Assembly (NCBI GenBank): GCA_008828725.1
Contig: MEHQ01002617.1
Span: 28,731 to 92,730, forward strand
From: Saccharina japonica
Lineage: Eukaryota; Sar; Phaeophyceae; Laminariales; Laminariaceae
Length of the DNA: 64,000 nucleotides
Reading direction: 5' to 3'
This document shows positions 1 to 13,683 of the stretch, one piece after another (position 1 is the stretch's first letter; every line of letters starts with the position of its first letter). The notes below the pieces were generated by a model, which had not been told where the DNA came from, made no database searches, and worked only from the letters and a program-made list of their open reading frames with translations. The translations under genes were made by a program, and so were the position numbers.

Positions 1-59
1 TTTTACTCGCCTAGATCGAAAAGTAAACACGCATAAAACCATTACGCCTACACGAAGTA

Positions 60-167
60 TGCGGCGAAAAACCCAGAGTGGCGTGTTGCGCTGCGCGCAA
101 CCAGCCTCCCGACGACTGTTGTTTTGACCCGAATGTTGCGTCCGCGCAACAGCCCATGAATGCCCTG
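60..167 (+). mobile_element. fragment of the GTTGCGC-type MITE
   Basis: This stretch carries several GTTGCGC/GCGCAAC palindromes and ends in GAATGCCCTG at 158-167, which matches the right end (AATGCCCTG) of the complete copy at 45835-46252. The left end is not recognisable, so the copy is either truncated or starts before the window. No target-site duplication can be checked. Confidence 0.5.
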
Positions 168-3100
168 GGTGGGAGGGAGGAGTGCTCTTTGGCAAATACT
201 AGTGAAGACTATTATTTAGAACACGGATTTGAAATGCTCTCGGACGTTCCCGGACGTAACACCCTTCCATTTTGAAACAAAAAACAAAAACTGGCGAAGG
301 AAGACCCCGCTCAGAACGTACGATTCAATTCAACGGATACAAACACGAATGGCGCCAAACCTGACGTCTCCCCGACCTACAGAAGACCGAACATTTCCTG
401 TTTCTTTGGTTGAATACAACCAACTGGGGATGGGTGTTAAAAGTACGTGCTTGTGGCCCACGACGAGATGTAAGTTATTTGATATCAGAATATGCGAGAA
501 AACAAAACTGCAAAACAACACTTCTTCTCGACCGATCGTCTTCTCCTGCAATTCGTCGTATTTAAACAGATCTTTTCCCCCCTAAGATCGGAAGAATAGC
601 CTTGCACCGACTAACCCCACGATTGGTTGTCACCCGTAACCATTCATAGGTGGGGCTTTTCATGCATCAACATATTCCCCCATAGAAATGTCACTTCGCG
701 TGGTGGGTGGAACAATGCGCAAGTATACGGCGTAAACCGGGGGTGTTGTCGACGCACATTATACTAACAAAAAAGCGTTACGTATTGTTTTTATATTCTC
801 CCCGCTCGTGTAAAGCACCTTTTCCAAGAATTAGGCGTCTGTTTTTCCTGTTATGGGGTGTATGAATTGGCGAAACCCCCCTCTGGTCGTTGACGTACCG
901 TGCAACACACCTGAAAAACACTCGCAAGTGGGAACTTCATACATGCCCTCCATCGATTCAAGCCCGGGAGGGGCGGGGGGTTCTAAAACTAGGGGGCGGT
1001 GGAAGCGAAGGGGTCATTGCCCTCGAACGAGTGCGAACAGACTCGGCCAGCTGACAGGGGGTAGGTTACAATAGTGTTTGATTACGCCAACGCACGAAAG
1101 GCGTTGGCATGAAAACAGATGGCTTCTCCATTCCTACGCAAAGCCGGTTAACCGCAATATAATTCGTCTTGCCTAGATACTGGAGAAAATGCATCGGTTT
1201 AGTCCACATTAAAACATACGACACTCACGGCGATCGCATGTATGAGGCCTTGTCCCACAGGAACAAGCCCCCCTACGTAGCCCACACATTGCCCGCAATA
1301 ATACCGTTACTACCTGATCCCGTTGCAGTCGCGCTGGGTTCTACTTTATCACGACACGCTCGGTGATTGGAAGCACCTGTTGTTGCGTTCATGCTCGTAC
1401 CGGTACATGCGCTGTTTTCAGTCGTACCTCCGAAATAAACGTTAACCCTGAACAATGTACTGTTGGTGGGGGGTGTGTCACCCAAGGTGCGGATGCTTCA
1501 CTTAACCCGAAGTTGTTTAACCTTGCCGCGGTCTTCATACCATGTACTTTACCTCGGCACGCCTTTGTATAAAAATAAGACACAAGAAGTGCAAAAGTTG
1601 ATGGCTGTAATCGTTCGTGGGAAGAAAACGAATAGACCCGGCCGTTCCTCGCATTTTTCGACGGCATGGTCTACGCAAGACGATCTTCGCGTATACAAAC
1701 ACATGTATCGTGCGCTAAACCAAAACCTTGGGATGTGTGTATCTTTGAAGTTTTACATATTTATAATCGTGATCGGGAGATGGTACACATAACTTTTAAC
1801 CCTGTGGCACGGACACAAGATAAGAACGCGAGACGGCTACTAACACCAACAGGCGCTTTCGTCGCATTCGCCATATGCGTAAAACGACACGTTTTCCCAA
1901 CATTGTGCATGCTATTGAATTAGCGGGGAAGAAACCAACAACTAACGAACGCTATTGTATCGTACACGCAGCAAAGTCGACAACTTCGCCCACCAAAAGA
2001 ACTGGTGTGTGTTGCGGGCGGCATTCTTTAGAGTGAAGGAGCAACCTGCCTACGTGGAGGCCAAAGTCGTCGATCGTTTACCTCATCTTGAACACTCGCT
2101 GCTCGTAAGAGATCATAGTAGCTTCGCTGGACATTTTGAACACCAACAATCGGGCGTTACGGTTACGAGAAGAAGTAGACGCCCCTCCGGGGTTGAACTG
2201 TTGTGGTGGTTGCCCATATGTAATTAAAAATGTCGGCGCCCAGTTCCTTACGACATACAAACGAAGATTTCGATCGGGACCCGCAGATCATTTCTGCCTC
2301 ATCTAAAAAAAACAAATGCATTCATTAAAACACAAGCCTTCGGGTTTCGACGCCAGCCCAGACTTGCTGCTCCTATCGCGGAGTGAATATAATACCTACT
2401 TCCCAAGCCCAAGCCGTGGGGAACACCAACGCGCCGACACAGCTACCGCCAGCGAACAAGACGTTTCCTACAAAGGCACTTTCAACATTTTCTAAAACTG
2501 GAAAAAAAAAACTTGACAGCACTTGTTCTCCTGGCGACGTACGCCTCCATCTTTCAAGTTTCGAAACCGCTACCTACCTACCAAACCCAAACCGGCTTCA
2601 AGTCAGATGCGAGTGCCTCTTCTTATCGCGACTGTAACCCAAACGAACCCTAATATTTCGGTAATCGCCGTCGATCCTCGACCCTTCCAAGTCCGTGTGC
2701 GAGATCGGCCAACCCCGTGCGGTGATCGCGCCACGGCCTCCATCAGACCACCTGTTTTGATCGTGTCCATGGCATTGAAAAGCGTTGGGCAAAACGGGGA
2801 AGACAAGAACAAGATAGTTAGCGTCTTGGCAGGCACGTACCGGGAACCTTAATACGTTTTTTATTAGAAGGTTTGAGCTGAATCTGCGCACTAACGTTTT
2901 CTTGAGCTATCTTGCTTTGCCTTCGCCCGACGTGAGCTATAAGAGCTGCTTCTTCTGCTGTAGGACTTACACACGCTGTGCTACAGGCGAACGCTCATCT
3001 AGGGACGCCTCGCTTCTCCTTCGCCCAGCGTGAGCGTGTGTAGATATCATCCGTCGCCAGGATGAGAAAGCGTAACCCTACACATATTTCACCCGTCTTA

Positions 3101-5187
3101 AGCTATAGGGGGTAGCTCCTCTGCCAACCGGGCCTCCCACGCGTCTTCAAGGTCGGATGATCGGAAACTATACGTACGTAGACAAGATGGGTTTTTGTTC
3201 TACGATTTCTTTAATTTCGCTTGGACTCAAACCATGCTTCGCTTAATACGGTCTTTACGATGATCAAAGGCCACGGGGTGACCCAAAGGATCGTTACGAT
3301 TGGCTCAAGGCGTCGACCAGGCGAGCACTGCTGCATTTGTGCACCCCCCACAACTGACAGTGTTGTTATCCGAGGACTGATTAACAATGGTAGGTACCTC
3401 AAGGAGGTACCTTGAGGTACCTTGAGGTACCTTGAGGTACCTTGAGGCCGATGAGCTAGCTCACGAGTGGCGACCCTGAGTGTCAACCTATTACCCCCTC
3501 CCTGTTTTATACGTACATGAATGAAGATTCATGTTGTGAAGGGTAAATCGATAAAACGCCACCTATATCAATGACCATGGTCGACGAAACGTTTGACATG
3601 CACATCAACTTGAGAAAAAGGGCTTACAGCCTGGACTATCACTAAGACAGTTGACACAATTTCATTCCGCAGCTACAATAGTCACCCAAAAAATAAAATA
3701 TTGTAATGCCATACCCATCGACGGTCGGCAATTTCTATCGCTAGTCACTGTCGACCGCAACACCTTATCCATCGATGGCCATTCCTAGGACCCATCGATA
3801 CGCTCGCACCCAATTTTACAAGATTGTACTAAGGTGATGTTTGCTTACGCGGCTGGCCCTCCCACAAGGTGGAATAGTCAGAGCAGTTCGTGAAGGGGCG
3901 CGTCAGCGCAGACAAGACTAAAACAGGGCCAACATAACCGCTGGCGAAGCCGTCCGCGCTCGTACGGGAATGGCTCGCTGGGATACACCCGTTCTGTGCT
4001 GTGCTCCCGCGAATCACAATCGATACAATATCGCCTCAGTGCAGACAGATGGCACAGCGGGCCCAAAACCAAAGAGCGGCTCGCCAAAAACTTCATGCCG
4101 TACTCTCTTCGTGCCTCTTACCCTCCCAGGTGTCCTATCCCTTAAGCAGCAAAATCACTAACCTTACACACGACAGAGGTGTAGCGTGTCGAGAACGGAA
4201 GAGCTGTGCGCCGAAGCGAAGGGACGCTAGGGATGAGGTGGGGTAGGATTTGCACAAACAGTTGGCCGGATCTGTGTTCTTCGTTTTCGGATTTACAAAC
4301 GAGCAAGATCATTCGCACATGTTTTCTTTGAGATAACATCCATGACCCTACTGCTTGATGTACGGGTTGGACGAGCCTGCTACGTCCAACAGCTGCAGCG
4401 CTCGTGAGAGGGTTGAGTGGGCGATTCTGAACCTAAATTCACCATCGCCTAGCAGGAAAGCGAGTACCTCCACGACGAAAACACGCAGGGGACCGACTGT
4501 GCCCTCGACCAGTCGCGCCCGTAGTGTACGCGGCGACCGTCAAACGCACAGCAGATCGTTTCAGTACCGTGGCCCCTAAGCCCCAGGTTGTTGGCGACCC
4601 CAAGTTTACTATTTGCAGTTCTCCCCCATCCCAGCCTCGGCCTCGCGCAACCCAAAGGTACATACCTGACCGAGATGAAACCTCGTGGAGGCAAAGCCAC
4701 AAAGTCAATCGTGGGAGCTAACGCCAAAGACGTCAATAGTTCTAACCCTAACCCTAACCCCAACCTTGAACCTCTACCAAATTTGGGTGCCTTGGAGGGT
4801 GACGCATCAGGACAGACCGCGTTCGAGAGTGGGGCGAGGCGTCAACCTCGACTGACTACGGTGAGGGTACCCTAGCAGCCTACACCGAACGAACAGCTTT
4901 CAAACCTCACAGGGTGAAATTTGAATTAGCTGTCGCCAGAGCAAACGCGTTGGTGGGTGCTTCACACCCCAAGTAATATTGACGGGATCTTTTTGCAGAG
5001 ACCTCCAACCCCAACACCACGTATCGGCTACGCCGTACGCCGCAAGGCATGGCCCAGCAGAACGACCAACACAGCAGTTGATAGCGCACAGTCCAACTTC
5101 ACCGGGATCGGTTCAGAAGACATCACGTAACGACTTTCATTTCGAAACAAAAAGCACACTTTGCATGTTTCCTTTTGTACAATTTTG
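168..5187. other. no gene recognised
   Basis: I see no convincing exon here; open frames are short and lack plausible composition. A degenerate stretch at about 2880-3170 has scattered GAGCTAT/GCTCAT words like the AGCTCA elements elsewhere. CCCTAA-type telomere-like words occur singly, with a short tandem near 4742-4762. Confidence 0.6.
3393..3447. repeat. 10-bp palindromic minisatellite
   Basis: About four tandem copies of GGTACCTTGA follow one inverted partial copy (GGTACCTCAAGG). Each unit contains the palindrome GGTACC. The array could fold into hairpins. No function is evident. Confidence 0.9.
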
Positions 5188-5850
5188 GACAGATTCTCCG
5201 AGTATACCCGACTTAATCGTACTCCGAGTAACCCAGAGTAGTAGAGTATCGGAGTGCTTGGAGTATGAGCAGTACCGAAGGCCCCGATACTCCGAGTGCT
5301 GGGAGTACGAGCAATGCTTATCCTCGAGTACAAGCAGTACCCGGAGTACAGACATCTAACTGACCCGGAGTACTCCGAGTATCGACAGCATTGAACACCG
5401 ACACACTGCGAGTACCCAAAGTACCTCAAGTATTTGTTTCTCGAAAATACTCTGATTATGCTTGCAGGTAAAGGGAGCATCTTTCAAGTTTGAAATGCTA
5501 AGTAAGTTGGCCACGCGCTCCCCGAGCCCGGGAGGAATGACGGCCGGGCCTTTAAAAGCGTGCAAGTACGCTCCTAACATCCTTCACACTCCGAGTTTAC
5601 TCCGAGTATCGAGTATATCTCGTACTCCGAGAACTGAGAGTACCAGAGTACGGCCCGAATACTGTGATGAACTGGGAGTATGAGCGGTACCGACGGCCCA
5701 GATACTGCGAGTAACCCCAAGTACCCGCAGCATCGGCCCCCTAGAAATACTACCTCGGGTACGAGCAGTATCCCGAAGCCCCGATACTGTGAGTACCTGA
5801 AGTATTTCATCGCCGATACTCCTTACTTCACTCCAAGGTACGCAATCCTG
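5188..5850. mobile_element. GTACTCGGAGTA-motif element, degenerate copy
   Basis: Dense variants of TACTCCGAGTA/TACTCGGAGTA fill this stretch. It begins with ACAGATTCTCCGAGTATAC, close to the CACAGATTGTCCGAGTA terminus of the well-preserved copy at 44495. Its centre (about 5460-5590) matches the centre of that copy, including the words CGAAAATACTCT and GGGAGGAATGA. The right end has diverged and no target-site duplication was found. Confidence 0.65.
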
Positions 5851-8800
5851 AACTGAAAAACGCCAGGCCGACAGACCATCACCCAACGTATTCAGATCGG
5901 AGGACACAATAGAAACTGCGACTTACGCGTTTCGGACTTCAACCCGAACCAAGGTCCGGGTCGTTGATGTTTATATTTCGGCGGTGTCCGATCAAATGCA
6001 CCAGGCAGCAACAGCCACCCCATCGGCTTCGGATTGGTTCCGAGGACACGATGCCAAGGTTCAAAGCGTTTCCTAGTGTATTGTTCGTGTCCTGTCAGTA
6101 AACAGGAAAATGACATGACCAACTGCTACACCAAACACGCTCTCGCCGTTCAATTCAACTAACACCGCCGGACACAGAGACAGAGATCACTCACCAACAT
6201 GCTCAGCTGAACCATGATTGGTGTACATCGAACCGTGGGATCTCGGCTTGTGCAATGCGTCTCCGTTTTAACCCCAACATCTTCTTGTTCTCATCACCCT
6301 CGTGAACAGATAGTACGAACGTTTTGCCCGTGTTGATCTTGACTTCACCAGTTTTTGTCCTACAGGGAGGGACGGGGCATACGAGTAACGTTACAGAGAG
6401 GGGTAACCCGCCTAGATACGCTTCGGGCACAGCGACTAAAAAAGGGAACACCGCACTCTTACCAGTACAACATCACGTACACCAACCGAACATTTGCAAT
6501 CGAAACGGTTTAAACCCCAACACACGGCTACTTCAATCTAGCTGAGCCCTTTACCAAACACCCCTGACGCTGATAGATGAATATGGTCTTGAAGTCTGGT
6601 GCCGAGGTTGCTGAAGTGATCTCGACGCCCCCACCCACGGCATTCAAATATTCGGTTAGGCACCACCTGTGTGCAATAGGGCGGTTGTGCAGGGGAAGGA
6701 GGTGCATTGGGTGTCGCATACTAACCCTGTGCATCACGCAATCTAGAGCGAAACCCAGTGTCGGAAAAAAACCCGGGAACCACTCGTTCAATGTCACCCT
6801 CACCTGCAGTCCATCCGGCCGTTTGAATTCACCAGTTGCTGCTTAGGGCCAGGCCTTTACGCCGGAATTGCTGTTAGAAGGGAACGGTGGGAGGCACGGA
6901 GGGAGGAGCGGTTTGCTCAATCCTAAACGTAAATAGGCCAAGCGTCTTACACTCAATGCAGACACAGAAAGCGTGGGACAAACAGCAAGCATCGCTCACC
7001 AACTTGGGTCGTACAACCGAACTTTGGCGTTGTACCGGAGTTCCCTACGTTGGTGCGAAAGGCACAGCGGTACATCAAGCGACCCGGTCGAAATAACGAG
7101 TTCTGCAATGGCGGTTGGAGAGGGAGGGACCCTTGACGAAAAAGCGGGGCGGGGAGGGTCGTTTGGATGTTTCTCGATCCTCGCGACTTCATATCGTACG
7201 CCCTGAAGATCACGCACCGAGCGCGGACAGCTGGGCCCAGATACAGCTGCAACATGCATAGGTAATCGTTTCGTGTACCCGTCGGAGAAAGGGGGGGAGG
7301 GACGGAGGACCTAAGTAATCAAATCCTCAGTCTGTCGGTGCAACGCCCATGCCAAACGGTAAAGGTCGCGAGGGCGCTCACCAAGATGGGCAGCTGGGCA
7401 CGTGAATCCATCCCCCTTAACCCTCGTCTGTTTCAGAAAGTGGTGGAGACTTCTGGCGTCATGCGGTTCCTGTGCGAGAGAAGGGGAAGGTTGGAAGGAT
7501 AGTGGGCGCGAGAGATAAAAACAAATGGGAACACTCATGTGGTCGTTGGATGGGGTCCTCGCGAACGAACCCTGCTGCAAAGATATCGCACACAGATCGC
7601 GACACCGGGTACAAGAGGTCGTCCGTAACACGCGAGAGAAAAACCCTGTAACGTGGCGTTAAATATTATCGTTGTCTCGTAGGACAAACCCATTCCTAGC
7701 CGTACCTCGGAATAACCCTAGTGAGAAGTAGTTTATATGCAGGAAGCGAAAGGGGGAAGGAAATAGGTCCAAAAGGCTGGCTTACATGCAAAAATATTAC
7801 CCCGGAAACAGCCGCCAGCATAGTAGCGCCCAGCATACAAGTGCGTTCTAGAACCTTGTCAACCCTAAGCACTTGTGCTTCCTGCCCATCATCGGACCGG
7901 CCGGTGTTTGCACGAAAAGAAAACAGGGACAGGGGGGACGGAACAAGAGGAGAACCCTTGGCGTGGCGCCATAGCTTAACCCTAAGGGTTCGGATACGTG
8001 CTACACTAACCTTGTACAGTACCCGGACACCCGTACGGTTTAACACTCACCAAATACTGCCTGAACCCGACCCCACGTCACATTCTATAGTGATTGGTGG
8101 CGGTTGGTATCGACCCCGGCTGCCGCTGTTCCTGGTTTGTCTGCCTATCCGCTGCGCGGGGGGAAGGAAGAAGGGGAGGGGGGTCGCAGGTTAGCAGATA
8201 TAAAAGCGAACGGAACTAGAAGATCGCTAATCCGACACGAACAAAAACGAACCGTCAACCCAAACAACCGTGCCTCACATTCAACGAACTGAAGTTCGGT
8301 TCCACACTCCCCACATAGAAAACGATGAAAACAAACGGTCAGCACGACAGCGCCAAGTACTTGAAGTATACCTGGAAGACGCTACGATTTTGTTTCTCAC
8401 CCCACTTGTCCCATGCGCGGCAGCGTCTCCTTTTACTGGCCCTCCCGTGGTAGCAAGCTGCACCACCGAAGCCGCACCGGGGAGGGGGGCCTTGAACGAA
8501 ACGGGCGGAAGAGCGGTAACAAAAGAACCCTAAGTCTTTTTGGTGATCGAACGGGTTATCGCTGTTGATGGAAACAAAGCCCCCGAATCTACTCAACGGC
8601 GTGAACGTTGTATGCTTAAACCGCTGTTCCAAATGGTTCAAGCTTTAAACCCAGCGACAACCCAAGCTAGTTCTTTAGGGCGGCGTTCAATCCTACCCTG
8701 CGCGGGATACGTACACATATTTGCGTCCTACCTATAGCTGAATCCTAACCTTGTACTGTGTCCCATTCCTCGTGGTTTCCGATAGCGTTGGCGCCCTCCG

Positions 8801-9593
8801 AAGCCCGTTTCCCGCGCATGGGCAGATTGGCAGGAAACTAACCCTATGTCCAAATGGCCCCATGAAATACGATTGCACAAGCCTTAGTATGGCCAATTAA
8901 ACATAACACGAGCGGAAGAAACAAAAAGACACGTAATGTGATGTGCCCGCTTGGGCTAAAACGCCCGACTCCATTAGCACGCTACCGATCCCCACACCCG
9001 ACCGAAACTAACCCGAACGGAAAAAAACAAACAAACAAACAAACAAACAAACAAACAAACATATCATGAATGACCCGAAAACAAGACGAGAAAAGGAGGT
9101 GGGGCCTTAACGCGTGCTCCTGCACTCCGGAGCCGTGCGCTCTAACCCTGACCCCAATACATATTTGTTACTTGACAAACCGAGAGGCCGCCCCCTGCTC
9201 GCTCGGGGACACCGAGGGCGCGGCCGCGGGAAAAAAAAAAAAAAAAAAAACTCGGTAGCAGCCGGCGCTGTGCTCCAGAGCTGTACTAGCGTTCCAGATG
9301 CGAAGAGCCGGTGGGACACCAAAACCGCCACGCAGCGGTAAACCCAATAGCAAGGGTAAGAAACTACGCCATCTTTATATCCGACTTATCTTATATTAAT
9401 CGTTTTTTGTTTTGTTTTGTTTTTAGTCTACGTACTCGAGCTAAGCTAAGCTAACCGACTAACAATCCAGCGTGTCGCCGTCCAAGACGCTGGAGAACCC
9501 GGCGACCGCGCATGATCCATTCACCCTAATGTCCAACCGCACAATTCAAGCTTAATTCAATCTACTATTTACAAACTCGCGATGGCCGCCGCC
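5851..9593. other. no gene recognised
   Basis: There is no convincing exon. The stretch is rich in single AACCCTAA words (for example near 7709, 7861, 7978, 8530 and 8841). It contains an (AAAC)n microsatellite at 9025-9060 and a run of about 20 A at 9231-9250. Confidence 0.55.
9025..9060. repeat. (AAAC)n microsatellite
   Basis: Nine perfect tandem AAAC units. Such tracts can mark the 3' tail of a retroposon, but no SINE head with A/B boxes was seen upstream. Confidence 0.95.
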
Positions 9594-10345
9594 TCAGCGC
9601 TTGCGCGCTGGAGCGGCCGGGCCGCACACGACTTTATCGTGCGGGAGCCTGGGGCGGCGTGTGACGCCCTTCGTGAATGTGGGTTCATGGGCGTTCTCCT
9701 TGTCGTGCTCGATCCCTCCATAAACCATGTTGTTTGGCAGTCGCCCCACCCCCGGCGTTCGCTCCGGAGTAGAAGCAGCCAAGTTCGAACGTTCTCCGCA
9801 CCGGGACACGGGCAGAACGCCGGCCTGCGCACGCGGGTTCTCCCGAAGGTTGGACAGGGCCGAACGCTTCATGAAATACCTCACGGTAAAAGACTTGGGT
9901 GGGGCCAGCGGTGAGTGTGGGGCGCTGAACAACGTCAGCCTGACTGCGTCGAAGCCCGACTCGAACCGGGCTTCAACCTTCATCGGGTCCGTCGGCCTCG
10001 TGAGCTCGGTATCGTGGGCATCGAGCATACCGTCCCCGACTGATGAGCCCCCCGCCAGGCGACCGTCCCCCGAAACGGGGGGGGACTCCCCGGGTGTCTT
10101 CGTGTAGGCTCCCGACCAACCGCCAATGGAGCCTTCCTCGGACGGGTCCTCTTCGCCCACGAAGTCCTCGATGTCGCTGACCAAATTGTCCACGTGCTCG
10201 CTCACGGCGAGATAAGCTCGGTCTCGCTCCGCCAAGTTCGCCTCGGACGGGTCTGACTCGAAAATCTCAGCGGCTTTCCCCGCTTCCGTCACCCTCTCCG
10301 TGTACAGCTTACCCTCCCTGTCCTGCCTGGGGGCCCCGTGTTCAC
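9594..10345 (-). CDS. hypothetical acidic protein, terminal exon
   Basis: An open frame of about 250 codons on the minus strand, with strong coding-like codon use and GC content, ends at a TGA at 9594. The frame runs past the GTG at 10292 up to an AACCAG/GTGAAC junction at 10346-10347, so I place a 3' splice site there instead of a start codon. The N-terminal half is acidic and helix-prone (DIEDFVGEEDPSEEG and similar). The middle is Gly/Ser/Pro-rich and the C-terminal part is basic. There is no signal peptide, membrane segment or family motif that I recognise. Upstream exons were not found; the most likely place is the GC-rich stretch at 10400-10800. The function is unknown. Confidence 0.55.
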
Positions 10346-10350
10346 CTGGT

Positions 10351-11882
10351 TCGTGTTGATTGGGTCACATGGGGGGGTGACCTGAGTAAGTCCTTGTCGT
10401 AGTTGCGTGAGACTCGTAACCCTTTAACGATAGAGGTTCCGCTAGCGACCGTCCTCGTCTGGCCCGGCCTCTAACCTCATTTGTGTTGTTCCTTCATTTT
10501 TAGTACGCTACGACATAAACACGAGATTTTCTCACAGCAAACACGTACGACTGACGGGCTTGCTTGGCCGAGTATCCAACCCATTGGGCATCAGTCGGAT
10601 TAATTACCACCCGCCGAGAGGGCCGCCGACTCCACCCGAAGCGGCACCCGGCCTCCGTCAACTCCGAAAACTACGAAACGAGACCGACGACAGCTGGCTC
10701 GTCGGGCCAAAAACAGCGCCAAGAGATGAAGCCCCACGTTTAAGACAGAAGGTTGCGATAGGATGCTACGTTTTGCGTCTGTTCTTCCGCGGCGCCTGAG
10801 CGCTTGGCTTTCCGACTTGGTTGAGACACTACTAAGGGGCCGCTAGATTATCCGCTGGATTTCAGGCTGCGCGCCGTTTTTTTCCGCATCTGACGTATAT
10901 CCCATCTCGCGGGATTTGTACCTTAGGCTAACCGTGAGGGATCCACGTACGTAGAGCGGCGTGTTTGCGTTCGCGGCATTCGGGGGTCGATGCCTTTGAA
11001 GGGCACCCTGCTGGCGGAGTCTTCCTCCTGTCCGCGTTGAAGGGTCAACCCAACGAGACCTAACCATAACCCGAAGGTAGTACCTACACTCGATGCGACC
11101 CTCGAATGGCGGAAGGTTGTCTTATTAGAGACAACCTGCTGTTTGTAGGCCCAAGGTAGAAAAACACACCAGGGGGTTGAAGAAGTAATCTGGGGGTTCC
11201 ATACAGGAACGATGGGATGCTTAGTAGGTGGAAATACTGAAAATTGTACTCGGGCATAGAAGGAACAGGTAGGAACAGACGCACTTGAAATAAATGAGCA
11301 GCGATATAACCATCGGCCCGGCACGAGCAGGGGAGAGCCAGGCACCGAGTAGGGGGCGACAGGGAACCGTTGGGTATCGTTTTATTTTTACCCTACTTGT
11401 TTGTTTTGTTTCCCCCACGCACCCTCCTAAATGTATTTCCACGGCGTAAATGGGCCAACGGAGAGGAAAGGGGCGGTCGGGCATGAGTTAACCCCAATCC
11501 TGATCGTTTAGCAACTTGGAGGGTGGGTGCCAGATATGAGCGGGCGGTTAGAGAAAGTAAACAACTCAAAAGCACGTCTACGACTAAGGGCGATAAGCAG
11601 GGGTTTTCCCAAGGAACCTGGGCCGCTAGAGACGGAACCGCTGGAGTGAAAGATCGTTCGGCAAGGATGCCCCTATCGACACACGCGGTTGGAGGCTGTC
11701 TAGACTTCTAAAACAGTCGCCCGACTGTACTGAAAGAGCAACCTTGGTTGTCTGGTATACTTTGGTTGCGGTCAGAAAGCCGTCAACCAACCCATACTGT
11801 CCGGCATCCAGGGTCTACATATATTTTCAGTCGACCCTGCCCCAAAATTGTTCGTCCACGCTGCCTTGTGTGTAGAACCCTT
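10351..11882. other. no gene recognised
   Basis: The stretch at 10560-10800 is GC-rich and could hold 5' exons of the minus-strand gene at 9594-10345, but no convincing frame or splice pair was found. The rest shows nothing clear. Confidence 0.45.
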
Positions 11883-12201
11883 CACAGATGCTCCGAGCAC
11901 CTTGGGGTAAATAAAGTAACGAGTATTGGAGATAGCATAATTCACGTCTTTGGGCCCTATGTACTTCGCGATACTGCCCGCACCCGAGGGAGTATTCTGA
12001 TATTCTGTAATGCGGATACCGCCATACTCGGATCATTTCGAGGTCCGCACCTCCGAGTGTTTGGGGCTTCAGTACTGCCCATACCCCAAACTACTCCGAG
12101 TACGCAGGCCGCCAGCACTTTGGTACTTTGATACGCGCAGTACTCTCCAGTACTCTCAGTTCTCCGAGCATGAAATGTACGGTATACTCGGAGCATCTGT
12201 G
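11883..12201. mobile_element. GTACTCGGAGTA-motif MITE, short copy
   Basis: The element starts CACAGATGCTCCGAG and ends with the exact inverse, CTCGGAGCATCTGTG, giving a 15-bp perfect TIR. The interior is filled with TACTCGGAGTA variants. The first 60 bases match the left end of the copy at 19254. The flanks (GAACCCTT and CAAAACTT) agree at only 5 of 8 positions, so the target duplication is decayed or coincidental. Confidence 0.8.
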
Positions 12202-13210
12202 CAAAACTTGAAAACCAAACGTAGCTAAGTAGACTATCAAGTTGATGTCTGAATATCTCCAGAAAACTGCCGGAAACTCCAAGCTCAAACCATGAACATT
12301 TAAAGATGTTGACAACCGACCGGCCCGCTGACGGACGGCTGGCTACCCTGGAAGTAGCCTGTCCAAGGGGCCGTTGAACTGCAGGAACCATGCCCAAAAC
12401 ACCCTTAAATTTCCGCACTACAGACACGCTTCCAAGACGACATCGTCTTCGTGTCGCCGTTGTTTCAAACAAAAGAAGAAAAGAGGAAAAGAAGAAAAGA
12501 GGATACACTTCATCTCGTTACAATGCAAATCGGAACTCCTATAGATGTACGTATCAGCAATACTCGTTGGTCCTTCGCATGCCAAGAAAACAACAAGTTA
12601 AAACAAAGCACACGCCTGGAACCTGGAATGAGTTGCCGCGGGGGGTCTAGCTAGCAAGCCGTAATTATATTTGCTTCACTCGACCGAGTTGTAAAATAAG
12701 AGAGTGTCTACGTACTCCTTGCCGACTGGTTGTACGCCGAAAAGCGTGCGAGTTTCTCCATTCGGGGGACAAACCTGCACACCAACCTTTCAAGCTCACC
12801 TAGGTAAGCCATGGCGGATGTAAAAGCTCGTCGATCTTGCTCCGTTCAGCTGGACGCGCCACTCTCCGTTTCTTGAACAAAGTCTGAGGGTTGTTCACGG
12901 CGCCCGTCACGCAAACTTTATTTAGTCTAATTGATACGATAATCACGACATACATTATTGAATGCAGAGTAGTAGTGCTCTCTTCGCCAGACATTCAGCA
13001 GCAGCAGGAAGCACGGCCAGGAACGACCCAAGCAGAAAAGTTCCAAGATGTTTACGGTGTACTGCTTCCTCTGCTCCTACCCCCTCTGAGTCTATCCATG
13101 TTTGAAGTTGAACTAATAACCTAATAATAACAGCGGGGGGATCTCTCTGTGGCAAGCACGGCTGCGTGCCATTTCACTCTGTCGGGAACGAATGAGTGCA
13201 GTGTAAGCCG
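12202..13210. other. no gene recognised
   Basis: I see no exon with supported splice borders and no repeat that stands out, apart from a purine-rich AAGAAAAGAGG stretch near 12475-12500. Confidence 0.5.
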
Positions 13211-13556
13211 GTCGCCCCGGTGGTCTGACAGGTAACCACGACGGCAGTTAGGTTGGAAGTCGAGGGTTCGAGTCTCCGTAGTATGGAGAGTTTTATTCTC
13301 AATTGACACCCACTGTCGAGAGTGCATATTATAGCGTGGGCAAGCACCTTTCGACGAGAGTTGACCAGAGAAGAAAGTGCTGAAATCTTCTCGCGATAAA
13401 CATGCAAGGCAAGAACCGTAGTGACGGAGGAGGGAGAAGAGCCCACTTTGTGACCCCGGATCCGAGTTACGACTATGAAGATGAAGGAGAGAGAAGGAAG
13501 GGCGGAGATAATATTTAAAAAATGGAATAAATAGGACTCTAACAAAAAAAAAAAAA
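13211..13556 (+). mobile_element. tRNA-derived SINE-like element, copy 1
   Basis: The 5' part looks like a tRNA: an A-box-like TGGTCTGACAGG at 13221 and a B-box-like GGTTCGAGTCT at 13265, 44 bases apart. The body shares long stretches with copy 2, including AGAAAGTGCTGAAAT and TTTGTGACCCCGGATC. The 3' end is a run of A (about 13545-13556). Internal Pol III boxes, a shared body and an A-rich tail are the marks of a SINE. The target duplication was not resolved. Confidence 0.7.
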
Positions 13557-13683
13557 GTCCACGAGAGAAAACGTACTACTGTAGTATGCCTATACACAAA
13601 GGTGCAGCATACCGAATGACGAATTTCGTTGCATGTATCTGCGTATAGTTCTTCATGTTCTCAACTTAAATTAAATCAGTGCC

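Noticed and set aside
9594-10292. GTG at 10292 as the start codon
   Set aside because: The coding frame continues upstream without a break to an acceptor-like site, and eukaryotic genes rarely start at GTG.
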